DNA of 64,000 nt, from the NCBI GenBank assembly GCA_052035235.1, contig JBPOHT010000030.1, positions 135,310 to 199,309 of the forward strand, written 5' to 3'. A model generated the notes under the pieces. The model searched no databases. It saw nothing but the letters and a program-made list of their open reading frames with translations, and had not been told where the DNA came from. The DNA comes from Solimonas_A sp052035235 (lineage in GTDB: Bacteria > Pseudomonadota > Gammaproteobacteria > Nevskiales > Nevskiaceae). The translations under genes and the position numbers were made by a program. Positions 53,589 through 62,864 of this stretch are shown here, in pieces (the first letter of the stretch is position 1; each line of letters starts with the position of its first letter).

Positions 53589-54428
53589 CTACTCTGAAGA
53601 AGCGAACGATTCCGGCAGCAGGCCGACGATCTCCCCGCGTGAGTACAGATGCACCGGCCCAGTCATCCATACGCGGTCACCCTCCAGCCGGCACCGCAGC
53701 ACCGCCCCTCGCGCCGACAACTGCGCCGCCGCCAGCTCGCTGCGCCCGATCCGCTGTGCCCAGTACGGCATCAGCAGGCAATGCGCCGAGCCCGTCGCCG
53801 GGTCTTCGTCGATGCCGATGTTGGGTGCGAAGAAGCGTGAGACGAAGTCCTCGCTGTTGCGTCGTCCCGGCGCAGTGACGCAGACCGCACGGGCCGGCAG
53901 GCGACGCAGCGCAGCGAGGTCCACGGGCAGGCCCTCGATGGTGCGGGCCGAGTCGTAGACCACCAGCCAGATGCCGCTGTACTCCAGCACCTTCACCGGC
54001 TGTGCGCCCAGCGCTTCCGGCAGGCCGGCGGGAATCTGCGCCAGCGGCACGGCCGGGCGCGCCGGCAGGTCCAGCCACAGGCCGCCCTCTCCGCGCTCCA
54101 CCTGCAGCACGCCGGCCTTTACGGTGCGGAAGCGCACGCGCGGCGCCGACCAACCCAGCAGCTCCAGCAGCACGTGGCCGCTGGCCAGCGTGGCGTGGCC
54201 GCAGAGGTCCACTTCGACCGATGGAGTGAACCAGCGCAGCAGAAAGTCCGCCTCGCCGGTCTCGTCAGGCACGAAGAAGGCCGTCTCGGCCAGGTTGTTC
54301 TCGGCGGCGATCCGTTGCATGACGGCATCCGGCAGCCAGGCCTGCAGCGGGCACACGGCCGCCGGGTTGCCGGCGAACAGGCGCGGGGCGAAGACGTCGA
54401 GCTGGTACAGCGGGAGGGTGTGGGCCAT
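53589..54428 (-). CDS. PhzF-family isomerase-like protein
   Basis: This 279-residue protein has the diaminopimelate-epimerase-like twin-domain fold of the PhzF/YddE family. Marks are the start LYQLDVFAPRLFAGNPAAV, the catalytic Glu48 in NNLAETAFF, the DLCGHATLASGHVL motif, and GIDEDPATGSAHCLL. Phenazine genes are absent here, so a role in phenazine synthesis is not implied; most such proteins are uncharacterised isomerases. It lies next to the repeat cluster and is separate from pmbA. Confidence 0.92.
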   Translation of the reverse strand: MAHTLPLYQLDVFAPRLFAGNPAAVCPLQAWLPDAVMQRIAAENNLAETAFFVPDETGEADFLLRWFTPSVEVDLCGHATLASGHVLLELLGWSAPRVRFRTVKAGVLQVERGEGGLWLDLPARPAVPLAQIPAGLPEALGAQPVKVLEYSGIWLVVYDSARTIEGLPVDLAALRRLPARAVCVTAPGRRNSEDFVSRFFAPNIGIDEDPATGSAHCLLMPYWAQRIGRSELAAAQLSARGAVLRCRLEGDRVWMTGPVHLYSRGEIVGLLPESFASSE

Positions 54429-54519
54429 GGCGAGTCCGGGGAGGAGCAGGCCAAGGATACGGGCACAACCGCGCCCGCGGCAGCCACAGCCGGCGGCGCA
54501 AACGCGCCGCCGCTGTATC

Positions 54520-55863
54520 TCAGGCGGCGATGGTCATCTGCTTGAGTAGCACCGAGCCGCTGCGCGTGCCAGCCAGCAGGTCCACGTCGTTGCCCAGGGC
54601 GGCGATGTTGAGGTACATCTCCAGCAGGTTGCCGGCGATGGTCAGCTCCTGCACCGGATAGGCGATCTCGCCGTTCTCCACCCAGAAGCCGGCGGCGCCG
54701 CGCGAGTAGTCGCCGGTCACGCCGTTGACGCCGTGACCCAGCAGTTCGGTGACGATCAGGCCCTCGTGCATCTCGCGCACCAGTGCCTGGAAGTCCTTGT
54801 CGCCGGGACGCACGATGAGGTTGTAGACGCCGCCGGCATTGCCGGTGCTCTGCAGGCCCAGCTTGCGCGCGGAATAGCTGCCCAGCAGCCAGCCTTGCAG
54901 CACGCCGTCGTCCACCAGCACGCGTGCCTGCGTGGCCACGCCCTCGCTGTCCCAGGCGGCGCTGGCAGAGCCGCGCGGCAGGAAGGGCTGCTGCTCCAGG
55001 CGCACCAGCGGCGAGAATACCGGCTGGCCGAGCTTGTCGAGCAGGAAGCTGGCCTTGCGGTACAGCGAACCGCCCGAGATGGCGCCGATGAAGTGGCCCC
55101 AGAGGCCGCGTGCCAGTTCCGGCGGAAACAGCACCGGGGCCTGGCGGGTGGTGAGCTTGCGCGAACCCACGCGGGCGGCGGCGCGCTCACCGGCGCGGCG
55201 GCCGATGGCCTCGGCGGACAGCAAGTCGGCCGGGCGGCGCGCGCCGGAGTACCAGTAGTCGCGCTGCATCTCGTCATCCTCACCCGCCACCACGGCGCAG
55301 CTGATGCTGTGCTGCGAGCCGTGGCGGTGGCCGATGAAGCCGTGGCTGTTGGCGTAGACCGACACGCCGCGATGGCTGGAGACGCTGGCACCCTCGCTCT
55401 GGCTGATGCGGGCGTCGGCGGCGAAGGCGGCGGATTCGCAGGCCTTGGCCAACTCGATGCCCTGCTCCGGCGACAGGTCCCAGGGGTGATCCAGATCCAG
55501 CTCCGGGAATTCGCGCGCCATGCGCGCCGGGTCCGCCAGGCCGTTGCAGGGATCCTCGCCGGTGGCCTGGGCGATGTCGCAGGCGGCGCGCACGGCATCG
55601 GCGATGCCGCGGTCGGAAAAGTCGCCGGTGCTGGCGTTGCCCTTGCGCTGGCCGAAGTAGACGGTCACGCCGAGGTCACGGTCCTGCTGGAACTCCAGGC
55701 TCTCGACCTCGCTCTTGCGCACCGATAGCGAGTAGCCGCGGCTGGCCGACAGGCTGGCCTCGGCCGAGGTGGCGCCCTGGGCGCGAGCGCGCTCCAGCAC
55801 CTGCTGCACGCGGTCGGCGAGTTCGGAGGGAGACGGCAGCGTGGCGGGCGGCTGTGCGGTCAT
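54520..55863 (-). CDS. pmbA: Metalloprotease-associated protein PmbA/TldE
   Basis: PmbA (TldE) forms a heterodimeric peptidase with TldD that degrades unfolded peptides and helps mature some modified peptides. The 447-residue protein (ATG at 55863) has the family stretches SVRKSEVESLEFQQDRDLGV, TGDYSRGAAGFWVENGEIAY and QELTIAGNLLEMY. The metal-binding HExxxH is in the TldD partner and is expected to be absent here, as it is. It is 20 bp downstream of the OsmC-like gene. Confidence 0.95.
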   Translation of the reverse strand: MTAQPPATLPSPSELADRVQQVLERARAQGATSAEASLSASRGYSLSVRKSEVESLEFQQDRDLGVTVYFGQRKGNASTGDFSDRGIADAVRAACDIAQATGEDPCNGLADPARMAREFPELDLDHPWDLSPEQGIELAKACESAAFAADARISQSEGASVSSHRGVSVYANSHGFIGHRHGSQHSISCAVVAGEDDEMQRDYWYSGARRPADLLSAEAIGRRAGERAAARVGSRKLTTRQAPVLFPPELARGLWGHFIGAISGGSLYRKASFLLDKLGQPVFSPLVRLEQQPFLPRGSASAAWDSEGVATQARVLVDDGVLQGWLLGSYSARKLGLQSTGNAGGVYNLIVRPGDKDFQALVREMHEGLIVTELLGHGVNGVTGDYSRGAAGFWVENGEIAYPVQELTIAGNLLEMYLNIAALGNDVDLLAGTRSGSVLLKQMTIAA

Positions 55864-55883
55864 GGCTTGGGTCTTGATGGGTT

Positions 55884-56270
55884 TCAGATCAGCGCGGTGT
55901 CGATGTCGATCTTGCCGCTGAGGGTCTTGTGCACGGGGCACTTGTTGGCGATGCCGAGCAGGTACTCGCGCTGCTCGCCGCTGAGGTCGCCCACCAGCTC
56001 GATGTGGCGGTGCATGACATGGTTGCCGTCGGCGCCCTTCTCGTGGTCCACCTCAACGCGCACGTCGGTCAGGGCAAAGCCCTTGCGGCGCGCCACCAGG
56101 GTCAGGGTCAGCGCGGTGCAGCTGCCCAGCGCGGCGTCGAGCAGGTCGAACGGGGAAGGTCCCTGGTCCTCGCCGCCTACGTCGACAGGCTCGTCGGACC
56201 AGAAGCTGTACTCGCCGTACTGGACCTGCTGCTTGAGCTTGCCGTCTGCCGCCTTGGATACCTTGATCAT
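55884..56270 (-). CDS. OsmC-family peroxide-reducing protein
   Basis: This 128-residue protein (ATG at 56270, MIKVSKAADGKLKQQVQYGE) carries the two redox cysteines of the OsmC/YhfA family, in LGSCTALTLTLVARRKG and IANKCPVHKTL. The family reduces organic hydroperoxides through these thiols. The sequence with SPFDLLDAALGSC is closest to the YhfA/OsmC-like branch rather than Ohr. Its start overlaps the murU stop (ATGA), so the order murU-osmC-pmbA forms one unit. Confidence 0.9.
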   Translation of the reverse strand: MIKVSKAADGKLKQQVQYGEYSFWSDEPVDVGGEDQGPSPFDLLDAALGSCTALTLTLVARRKGFALTDVRVEVDHEKGADGNHVMHRHIELVGDLSGEQREYLLGIANKCPVHKTLSGKIDIDTALI

Positions 56271-56947
56271 GCTTTCACTCCTGTTTGCAGGGCTGCCAGC
56301 CGCTCCGGCGTGCCCACATCGGACCACTGTCCTTCGTGAAGTTCCGCGGACACCTGCCCGCGCTGACCGGCGGCCCGCAGCAGCGGCACCACGCCGAAAT
56401 GCCCGGGCTGGCTGCCTGCGAACAGCTCAGGGCGCAGCACGTAGAGGCCGCTGAAGGTGTGCTGCGGCGGTGCCGGCTCCACCAGGCGACCATCGGCCAG
56501 GGCGAAATCGCCGCGCGGATGCTGCGGCGGGTTACGCACCAGGACCAGGTGCGCGAGGTCGCTCGCCGGCATGGCCTGCGCGCGCGACACCAGCCGCGCC
56601 ATCGGGAAGTCGGTGAAGACGTCACCGTTCATGAGGATGAACGGCTCCGACCCCAGCAGCGGCAGGGCCTTGAGGATGCCGCCACCGGTCTCCAGCGCCG
56701 GCCAGCCCTCGTCGGACCAGGAGATGTGCAGGCCATGGGCGCTGCCGTCGCCGAAATGCTCGCGGAGCTTCGCCCCCAGCCAGCCGAGGTTGATCACCAC
56801 CTCGCGCACGCCGGTAGCCGCCAGGGCGTCGAGGTGGTGGGCGATCAGCGGCTTGCCGCGCACTTCCAGCAGGGGCTTGGGTGTGTGGTCGGTCAGCGGG
56901 CGCATGCGCTCGCCGCGGCCCGCTGCCAGGATGAAGGCCTTGGTCAT
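56267..56947 (-). CDS. murU: N-acetylmuramate alpha-1-phosphate uridylyltransferase MurU
   Basis: MurU makes UDP-MurNAc from MurNAc-1-phosphate in the anabolic cell-wall recycling route that bypasses MurA. The 226-residue nucleotidyltransferase has LAAGRGERMRPLTDHTPKPL at its N-terminus, the DEGWPALETGGGILKALPLL stretch, MNGDVFTD with a metal-binding Asp, and GQWSDVGTPERLA near the end. It lies downstream of amgK, its pathway partner, with a palindromic repeat pair between them. Confidence 0.94.
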   Translation of the reverse strand: MTKAFILAAGRGERMRPLTDHTPKPLLEVRGKPLIAHHLDALAATGVREVVINLGWLGAKLREHFGDGSAHGLHISWSDEGWPALETGGGILKALPLLGSEPFILMNGDVFTDFPMARLVSRAQAMPASDLAHLVLVRNPPQHPRGDFALADGRLVEPAPPQHTFSGLYVLRPELFAGSQPGHFGVVPLLRAAGQRGQVSAELHEGQWSDVGTPERLAALQTGVKA

Positions 56948-56986
56948 TGGGTGACCCGCCCACCGGATGAGGGCCCACCCACCGGA

Positions 56987-57077
56987 CCGTTCACCCCGAG
57001 TGCCGCGAAGCGGTGTATCGAGGGGCAGCGCGCACCTCGATACGCGACGCTACGCGGCGCTACTCGGTGTGAGCGGT
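56987..57077. repeat. Inverted pair of palindromic repeats, family C copy 1
   Basis: Two elements face each other: CCGTTCACCCCGAGTGCCGC (then AGCGGTGTATCGAGG) and CCTCGATACGCGACGCTACG (then GGCGCTACTCGGTGTGAGCGG). The arrangement resembles a bacterial interspersed mosaic element. It lies between amgK and murU on the same strand and could affect murU expression. A second pair is at 63812. Confidence 0.75.
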
Positions 57078-57101
57078 TCTGAAAACATCCACGGAAGCCG
57101 C

Positions 57102-58097
57102 TCACGCGTGCATGCCCAGCTCGTCGAACAACCCCACCAGCGGCTGCAGCTCGGCATAGCGTCCGGCCGTCTCGCGCACGTAGCGGATGAAGCGCGGCAC
57201 GTCGCCCAGGTAGTGCGGCTTGCCGTCCCGGTAGTTGATGCGCGCGAAGATGCCAATGACCTTCAGGTGGCGCTGCAGGCCCATCCACTCGAAATCGCGG
57301 AAGAAGGACTCGAAGTCCGCCGGTAGCGGCAGGCCGGCGGCGCGGCCGGCGCTCCAGTACTGCTGCGCCCAGGCCCGCACGCGCTCGGCCGGCCAGGACA
57401 GGAAGGCGTCCTTGAACAGCGACACCACGTCGTAGCTGATCGGGCCTTCCACCGCGTCCTGGAAGTCCAGGATGCCGGGGTTGGGGGTGGAGATCATCAG
57501 GTTGCGCGGCATGTAGTCGCGGTGCACATAGACCCGCGGCTGGGCCAGCGCGGAGTGCACCAGCAGGCTGTCGATGCGCTCCAGGGTGGCGGCCTGGGCC
57601 GGGCTCAGGCTGCGCTGCAGATGACGCGCCACGTACCAGTCCGGAAACAGCGCCAGCTCGCGGCGCAGCAGCGCCTCGTCGTAGGGCGGCAATTCGCCGG
57701 GGCGGGTGGACAGCTGCCACTGCACCAGGGCCTTGATGGCGTCGGCGAACAGGGCGTCGGCGTTATCGCCGTCGATGACGTTCAGGTAGGTCTGCCGGCC
57801 CAGGTCGCCCAGCAGCAGGAAGCCCTCCTCCAGGTTCTGCGCCAGGATCCGCGGGCCGTGCAGGCCGGCGCCCAGCAGCAGGCCGGCGACGTGGATGAAG
57901 GGCTTGCAATCCTCGCGCTCGGGCGGGGCGTCCATCAGCACCCAGCTCTGGCCCTGGTGCTCCAGGCGGAAGTAGCGGCGGAAGCTGGCGTCGGCGGAGG
58001 CCGGGGCGAAGGCGGCGTCGGCGAGGCCCAGCTCACGCAGGGCCCACTCGCGGGCGCGCCGGGCGCGCGGGTCGAGATCGGTGGAGGAAGGGTTCAC
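57102..58097 (-). CDS. amgK: N-acetylmuramate / N-acetylglucosamine anomeric kinase AmgK
   Basis: AmgK phosphorylates MurNAc and GlcNAc at the anomeric carbon, feeding MurU. The 331-residue protein starts at a GTG. It has an aminoglycoside-phosphotransferase fold with catalytic loop VHRDYMPRNLMI and metal loop GILDFQDAVEGP. The N-lobe shows the ASFRRYFRL stretch and a hinge LMDAPPEREDCKPF. It is divergent from lptD, as in Pseudomonas. Confidence 0.94.
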   Translation of the reverse strand: MNPSSTDLDPRARRAREWALRELGLADAAFAPASADASFRRYFRLEHQGQSWVLMDAPPEREDCKPFIHVAGLLLGAGLHGPRILAQNLEEGFLLLGDLGRQTYLNVIDGDNADALFADAIKALVQWQLSTRPGELPPYDEALLRRELALFPDWYVARHLQRSLSPAQAATLERIDSLLVHSALAQPRVYVHRDYMPRNLMISTPNPGILDFQDAVEGPISYDVVSLFKDAFLSWPAERVRAWAQQYWSAGRAAGLPLPADFESFFRDFEWMGLQRHLKVIGIFARINYRDGKPHYLGDVPRFIRYVRETAGRYAELQPLVGLFDELGMHA

Positions 58098-58201
58098 GGA
58101 TTAGGTCACGGGATGATCACGCCAGCTTACACGATGGGGCAGTCTGCAATGGACAGGGCCGGCCCTCAAAAACCATACTTCGGGGCCAACGAGAACCCGC
58201 C

Positions 58202-60397
58202 TTGCCTTTTCTGACACGCCCCCCACTGCACTGGCTCGCCCTGGCGGCCGGCCTGAGCCTCTCCGCCCCCGCCTGGGCGCTTACCGAGGGTGATGCCTCC
58301 TGCCCGCAGCTGGACTTCGGCATCGCAGCGCCGGAGCCGACCCTGGATCCGGAGCAGGTGATCCTCAATGCCGACCATGCGGCACTGGAGGAGGAGGGTC
58401 TGTCGAAGCTGATCGGCTCGGTGCGTCTGCGCCAGGGCGACAAGCTGTTCAGCGCCGAGCAGATGGACTACGACGACCGCGAGAACACCGTGCGCGTCAA
58501 CGCCGAATCGGTGTTCCGCAACCGCGAGATGAGCGTGCGGTCGCAGGAGTCCGAGTTCAACCTGGACACCCAGACCGGCGTGTTCCACCGCAGCGAATTC
58601 ACCATGCCGTCCAGCTCGGCCCACGGCAAGGCGGAGCGCCTGGCGCTGAACCGCGAGGGCCAGGCCGAGATGGAGAAGGTCAGCTTCACCACCTGCGCAC
58701 CCGATTCGAACGGCTGGGAACTCAAGGCCGGCGACATCCGCATGGACAAGGAGACAGGCTTCGGCACCGCCCGCAATGCCCGCCTGGACTTCCTGGGCCT
58801 GCCGATCCTGTACACGCCCTGGTTCCGTTTCCCGATCGACAACCGCCGTCACACCGGCCTGCTCTACCCCACCATCGGCGACTCCGACCGCACCGGCTTC
58901 GACATGCAGGTGCCGCTGTACCTGAACCTGGCGCCCAACTACGACGCCACGCTGACGCCGCGCCTGATGACCGACCGCGGCACGCAGATCGCCACCGATT
59001 TCCGCTACCTGCTGGGCAACGGAGAAGGCGAGGCGCGCTATGAGTACCTGAGCCGCGACAAGAAGACCGACGAAATGCGTGATTACCTGCATTTCGAGCA
59101 CCAGAGCCTGCTCAACAGCCGCACGGCGCTGTCGATGCTCTATGACGGCACCAGCGACCGCAATTACCTGGAAGACTTCGGCGGCCGCCTGGACCTGACG
59201 GCCATCACCCACCTGGAGCGCAACGCGCGCCTGACCTACCAGGCCCCCGCCGCCTACCGCGTACAGGCCCTGGTGCAGGACTTCCAGCCGCTGGCTTCGT
59301 CGCTGGTGGCAGTGGACGACCCCTATCGCCGCCTGCCGCAGGTGGTGGTGGATGCCGAGACGCGCAAGAGCCTGCTCGACACCCGCGCCGGCTTCGTCGG
59401 CGAGTACGTCAATTTCGCCCGCGACCAGTCCGTGCAGGGCCAGCGTGTCGCCCTGCACCCCTACCTGCGTACCGAGCGCGAAGGCGCGGCCTGGTTCGCC
59501 CGGGGGCAGCTGGAGTACGACTACACCACCTACAAGCTCACCGACACGGCTTTCGTCCCGGGACAGACCACCGACCCCAGCCGCAGCCTGCCGACCTTCA
59601 GCGCCGAGTACGGCCTGCGCTTCGAGCGCTTCACCTCGGGCAACCAGCTGCAGCTGCTGGAACCGCGGGTGTTCTACCTCTACACACCCTACGAGAACCA
59701 GGACGACCAGCCGGTGTTCGACGGCGGCGAGCCGGACTTCGAGTTCACCCAGCTGTTCTCGCACAACCGCTTCCTGGGCCGCGACCGCCTGTCCGACGCC
59801 AATCACGTCGCCATCGCCACCACCCTGCGCCAGCTCGACCCGGACAGCGGCGTCACGCGCTTCAGCGCCAGCGTCGGCCAGCTGTTCCGCTTGGAGGCAC
59901 CGCGCGTGACGCTGCCGGGCGGCACCGCACCGGACAGCGGCGCCACCGACTTCATCGCCAGCCTGGACTACCGCATCACCGAGACACTGCGCACCGTGCT
60001 GGCGGCCCAGTGGTCACCCAGCGAGAACGAATTCAACCGCACCAGCTTCGGCTTCAGCTACCGCAGCGACCGCCGCCGCCTGGACCTGGGCTACCGCTAC
60101 CGCGAGGGCCAGCTGGAGCAGACCGACGTCATCCTGTCCACGCCGCTGTGGCAGCGCTGGAGTGTCGCCGGACGCTGGCGCTACTCGCTGGAGGACGAAC
60201 AAACCCTGGATAGCCAGGCCGGCCTGCAGTACGAAACCTGCTGCTGGGCCCTGCGCACGTCCTACCGCCGCTACATCGCCACCACCGCCGGTGAGTACAG
60301 CAGCGGCGTCTATGTGCAGCTCGCCCTCAAGGGCCTGGGCCAGATCGGCTCCGGCGGCACCGGGCTGCTGCAGTCGGATAGCGACTTCTACGAGTGA
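58202..60397 (+). CDS. lptD: LPS-assembly outer-membrane translocon LptD
   Basis: LptD is the beta-barrel that inserts lipopolysaccharide into the outer leaflet. The 731-residue protein starts at a TTG, followed by a signal peptide (LALAAGLSLSAPAWA). A periplasmic beta-jellyroll (about 45-190, GSVRLRQGDKLFSAEQMDYD) and a 26-strand barrel follow. Cysteines at 34, 165 and the adjacent pair 680/681 match the positions used for the two non-consecutive disulphides of E. coli LptD. Its plug LptE is encoded at 5.4 kb and its chaperone SurA is encoded next. Confidence 0.96.
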   Translation: MPFLTRPPLHWLALAAGLSLSAPAWALTEGDASCPQLDFGIAAPEPTLDPEQVILNADHAALEEEGLSKLIGSVRLRQGDKLFSAEQMDYDDRENTVRVNAESVFRNREMSVRSQESEFNLDTQTGVFHRSEFTMPSSSAHGKAERLALNREGQAEMEKVSFTTCAPDSNGWELKAGDIRMDKETGFGTARNARLDFLGLPILYTPWFRFPIDNRRHTGLLYPTIGDSDRTGFDMQVPLYLNLAPNYDATLTPRLMTDRGTQIATDFRYLLGNGEGEARYEYLSRDKKTDEMRDYLHFEHQSLLNSRTALSMLYDGTSDRNYLEDFGGRLDLTAITHLERNARLTYQAPAAYRVQALVQDFQPLASSLVAVDDPYRRLPQVVVDAETRKSLLDTRAGFVGEYVNFARDQSVQGQRVALHPYLRTEREGAAWFARGQLEYDYTTYKLTDTAFVPGQTTDPSRSLPTFSAEYGLRFERFTSGNQLQLLEPRVFYLYTPYENQDDQPVFDGGEPDFEFTQLFSHNRFLGRDRLSDANHVAIATTLRQLDPDSGVTRFSASVGQLFRLEAPRVTLPGGTAPDSGATDFIASLDYRITETLRTVLAAQWSPSENEFNRTSFGFSYRSDRRRLDLGYRYREGQLEQTDVILSTPLWQRWSVAGRWRYSLEDEQTLDSQAGLQYETCCWALRTSYRRYIATTAGEYSSGVYVQLALKGLGQIGSGGTGLLQSDSDFYE

Positions 60398-60420
60398 TTA
60401 TTCATATAAAAATATAAAAA

Positions 60421-60443
60421 ATGCCGATACTTAATCTCGGCAT
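60421..60443. terminator. Hairpin in the AT-rich lptD-surA gap
   Basis: ATGCCGA and TCGGCAT form a 7-bp stem with a 9-nt loop, preceded by an A-rich tract. There is no T run on the plus side, so termination of lptD is doubtful. Confidence 0.4.
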
Positions 60444-60547
60444 GAAACTTGATGGCCCCTGTCGCAGTCCGAGCAGCGAGCATTTCCCTCCGCATCGGCG
60501 ATAATCCCGCCCTCACGGCATCCCAACGAAGTCTCCCACCGAATCCC

Positions 60548-61855
60548 ATGAACATCCGTCACTGGTCCGCCGGTCTGCTGCTGTCCCTGTCGATGCTGTC
60601 CGCGCAGGCGGCCGAGGTGCTGGACCGGATCGTCGTCGCCGTCAATGACGGCGTGATCCTGCAGTCCGAGATCGACCGCTCGATCGAGGATGCCCAGCGC
60701 CAGATTCGCGAGCGCAACATCAAGCCGCCCTCCGACGAGGCCCTGCGTGGCCAGGTGATGGAACGCCTGATCCTGACCCGCATCCAGACCCAGCGCGCTG
60801 CCCAGGCTGGCATCCGCATCGACGACCGCGAGCTCAACGAGGTGCTGACCGGCATCGCGCAGAAGAACGGCCTGAGCCTGTCCGAGTTCGCCACCGAGCT
60901 GCGCAAGGACGGCCTGGATTACCTCGCCGTGCGCGAGCAGGTCCGCGACGAGGTGCTGGTGCAGCGCCTGCGCAGCAAGGAAGTGGAGAGCCGCGTTTCC
61001 GTCACCGACCAGGACGTGGACCTGCTGCTGCAGCAGTTCGGCGGCAACGAGAACGTCGAGTACCGCCTGTCGCACATCCTGGTGGCGATCCCCGAGGGCG
61101 CCAGCAGCGAGGTGCGCACCGCCGCGCACAACAAGGCCGAAGGCCTGCTCAAGCGCATCAAGGCCGGCGACGACTTCGGCCAGATCGCCATTGGCTCCTC
61201 CGACGGCCAGCAGGCCCTGCAGGGTGGCGACCTCGACTGGCGCAAGGGCAGCGACCTGCCGACCCTGTTCGCCACCACCGCCGCCAAGCTCAAGCCGGGC
61301 GAGGTCAGCGAGCTGCTCGAGACCACCGGCGGCTTCCACATCATCAAGCTGGTCAGCGTGCGCGGCGGTGAAGAGCGCAAGAGCGTCAGCGAGACCCAGG
61401 CCCGCCACATCCTGATCCAGCAGAACACGCTGCGCACCGACGACCAGGCTCGCCAGCTGGCTCGCGACCTCTACGACCGCCTCCAGGCCGGCGAAGACTT
61501 CGCGAAGCTGGCCAAGGAGTTCTCCGACGATCCGGGCTCCAAGAACAGCGGCGGCGATCTCGGCTTCCAGCCGCCCGGCGTGTTCGTGCCGGAGTTCCAG
61601 GTCCGCCTCGACCAGCTCAAGCCGGGTGAAATCAGCACGCCGTTCCGCACCCAGTTCGGCTGGCACGTGGCCAGCGTGATCGAACGCCGCGTGCGTGACA
61701 CCACCGAGGAATCCAAGCGCGCCCGCGCGCGCCAGGCCATCGGCAACCGCAAGGCCGCCGAAGAGTACGAGCTGTGGCTGCGCCGCCTGCGTGAAGAGGC
61801 CTACATCGAGTACCGCCTGCCGGACGATGCCGCCGCTGCGGCGCAGAAGTCCTGA
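60548..61855 (+). CDS. surA: Periplasmic chaperone / peptidyl-prolyl isomerase SurA
   Basis: SurA guides outer-membrane barrels such as LptD to the BAM complex. The 435-residue protein (ATG at 60548) has a signal peptide (LLLSLSMLSAQA), an N-terminal chaperone domain (VLDRIVVAVNDGVILQSEID) and two parvulin domains. The parvulin starts are YRLSHILVAIP (about 168) and ARHILIQQN (about 280), with GGDLGFQPPGVFVPEF in the second. The order lptD-surA-pdxA-rsmA is conserved. Confidence 0.97.
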   Translation: MNIRHWSAGLLLSLSMLSAQAAEVLDRIVVAVNDGVILQSEIDRSIEDAQRQIRERNIKPPSDEALRGQVMERLILTRIQTQRAAQAGIRIDDRELNEVLTGIAQKNGLSLSEFATELRKDGLDYLAVREQVRDEVLVQRLRSKEVESRVSVTDQDVDLLLQQFGGNENVEYRLSHILVAIPEGASSEVRTAAHNKAEGLLKRIKAGDDFGQIAIGSSDGQQALQGGDLDWRKGSDLPTLFATTAAKLKPGEVSELLETTGGFHIIKLVSVRGGEERKSVSETQARHILIQQNTLRTDDQARQLARDLYDRLQAGEDFAKLAKEFSDDPGSKNSGGDLGFQPPGVFVPEFQVRLDQLKPGEISTPFRTQFGWHVASVIERRVRDTTEESKRARARQAIGNRKAAEEYELWLRRLREEAYIEYRLPDDAAAAAQKS

Positions 61856-61874
61856 TACCGACCGGCATCCCCCG

Positions 61875-62864
61875 ATGCTGCCGCGCCTGCTGCTGACGCC
61901 GGGAGAACCCGCCGGCATCGGCCCTGACCTGGTCGTGGCCGCCGCCCAGCGGGCCTGGCCGGCCGAACTGGTGGCGGTGGCAGACCCGGAGCTGCTGCGC
62001 GAACGCGCCGAGCGCCTGGGGCTGGCCCTGGAAGTGCGCGAGGTCGACTTCGGCGAGGACCCGCGCGAACACGAGACCGGCCGCCTGCGCGTGCTGCCGG
62101 TCTCGCTGGCGACACCGGCCCTGCCCGGTCAGCTCGACGAGCGCAACGCCGAGTACGTGCTCGAGACCCTGCGTCAGGCCACCCGTGCCTGCCAGCAACG
62201 CCATGCCGATGCCCTGGTTACCGGGCCGGTGCAGAAGAGCATCATCAACGCGGCCGGCATCCCCTTCACCGGCCATACCGAGTTCCTGGCGGAGATGACC
62301 GGCACGGCGCTGCCGGTGATGATGCTGGCCGCCGACAAGCTGCGCGTGGCCCTGGCCACCACCCACCTGCCGCTGCGCGAGGTGCCGGACGCCATCACCC
62401 AGGAGCGCCTGCGCGCCGTGCTGCAGGTGCTGCACGACGACCTGGAATCCCGCTTCGGCCTGCGCCGCCCGCGCATCCTGGTCTGCGGCCTGAATCCGCA
62501 TGCCGGCGAAAGCGGCCACCTGGGACGCGAGGAGATCGACGTGATCCGCCCGGTACTGGACGAACTGCGCGCCCTGAACTGGCGCGTGGAGGGCCCGCTG
62601 CCGGCCGACACCCTGTTCACCCCGCGCCATCTCGACGGCGCCGACGCCGTGCTGGCGATGTACCACGACCAGGGCCTGCCGGTGCTCAAGTTCGCCGGCT
62701 TCGGCGAGGCCGTGAACATCACCCTGGGCCTGCCGATCATCCGCACCTCGGTGGACCACGGCACCGCCCTGGAGCTGGCCGGCAGCGGCCGCGCCGACCA
62801 CGGCAGCCTGGTCTCGGCGATCCACACCGCCCTGCAACTGGTGGAACGGAGCCACGCGTCTTGA
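61875..62864 (+). CDS. pdxA: 4-hydroxythreonine-4-phosphate dehydrogenase
   Basis: PdxA oxidises 4-phosphohydroxy-L-threonine in pyridoxal phosphate synthesis. The 329-residue protein (ATG at 61875) starts LPRLLLTPGEPAGIGPDLVV. It carries metal-ligand histidines in IPFTGHTEFLAE, GLNPHAGESGHLGREE and VLAMYHDQGLPVLKF, and ends with RTSVDHGTALELAG. It is 19 bp after surA and overlaps rsmA by 4 bases. Confidence 0.96.
   Translation: MLPRLLLTPGEPAGIGPDLVVAAAQRAWPAELVAVADPELLRERAERLGLALEVREVDFGEDPREHETGRLRVLPVSLATPALPGQLDERNAEYVLETLRQATRACQQRHADALVTGPVQKSIINAAGIPFTGHTEFLAEMTGTALPVMMLAADKLRVALATTHLPLREVPDAITQERLRAVLQVLHDDLESRFGLRRPRILVCGLNPHAGESGHLGREEIDVIRPVLDELRALNWRVEGPLPADTLFTPRHLDGADAVLAMYHDQGLPVLKFAGFGEAVNITLGLPIIRTSVDHGTALELAGSGRADHGSLVSAIHTALQLVERSHAS

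Noticed and set aside
53589..54428. PhzF-like gene as evidence for phenazine synthesis
   Set aside because: No other phz gene is present, and most PhzF homologues act outside phenazine pathways.
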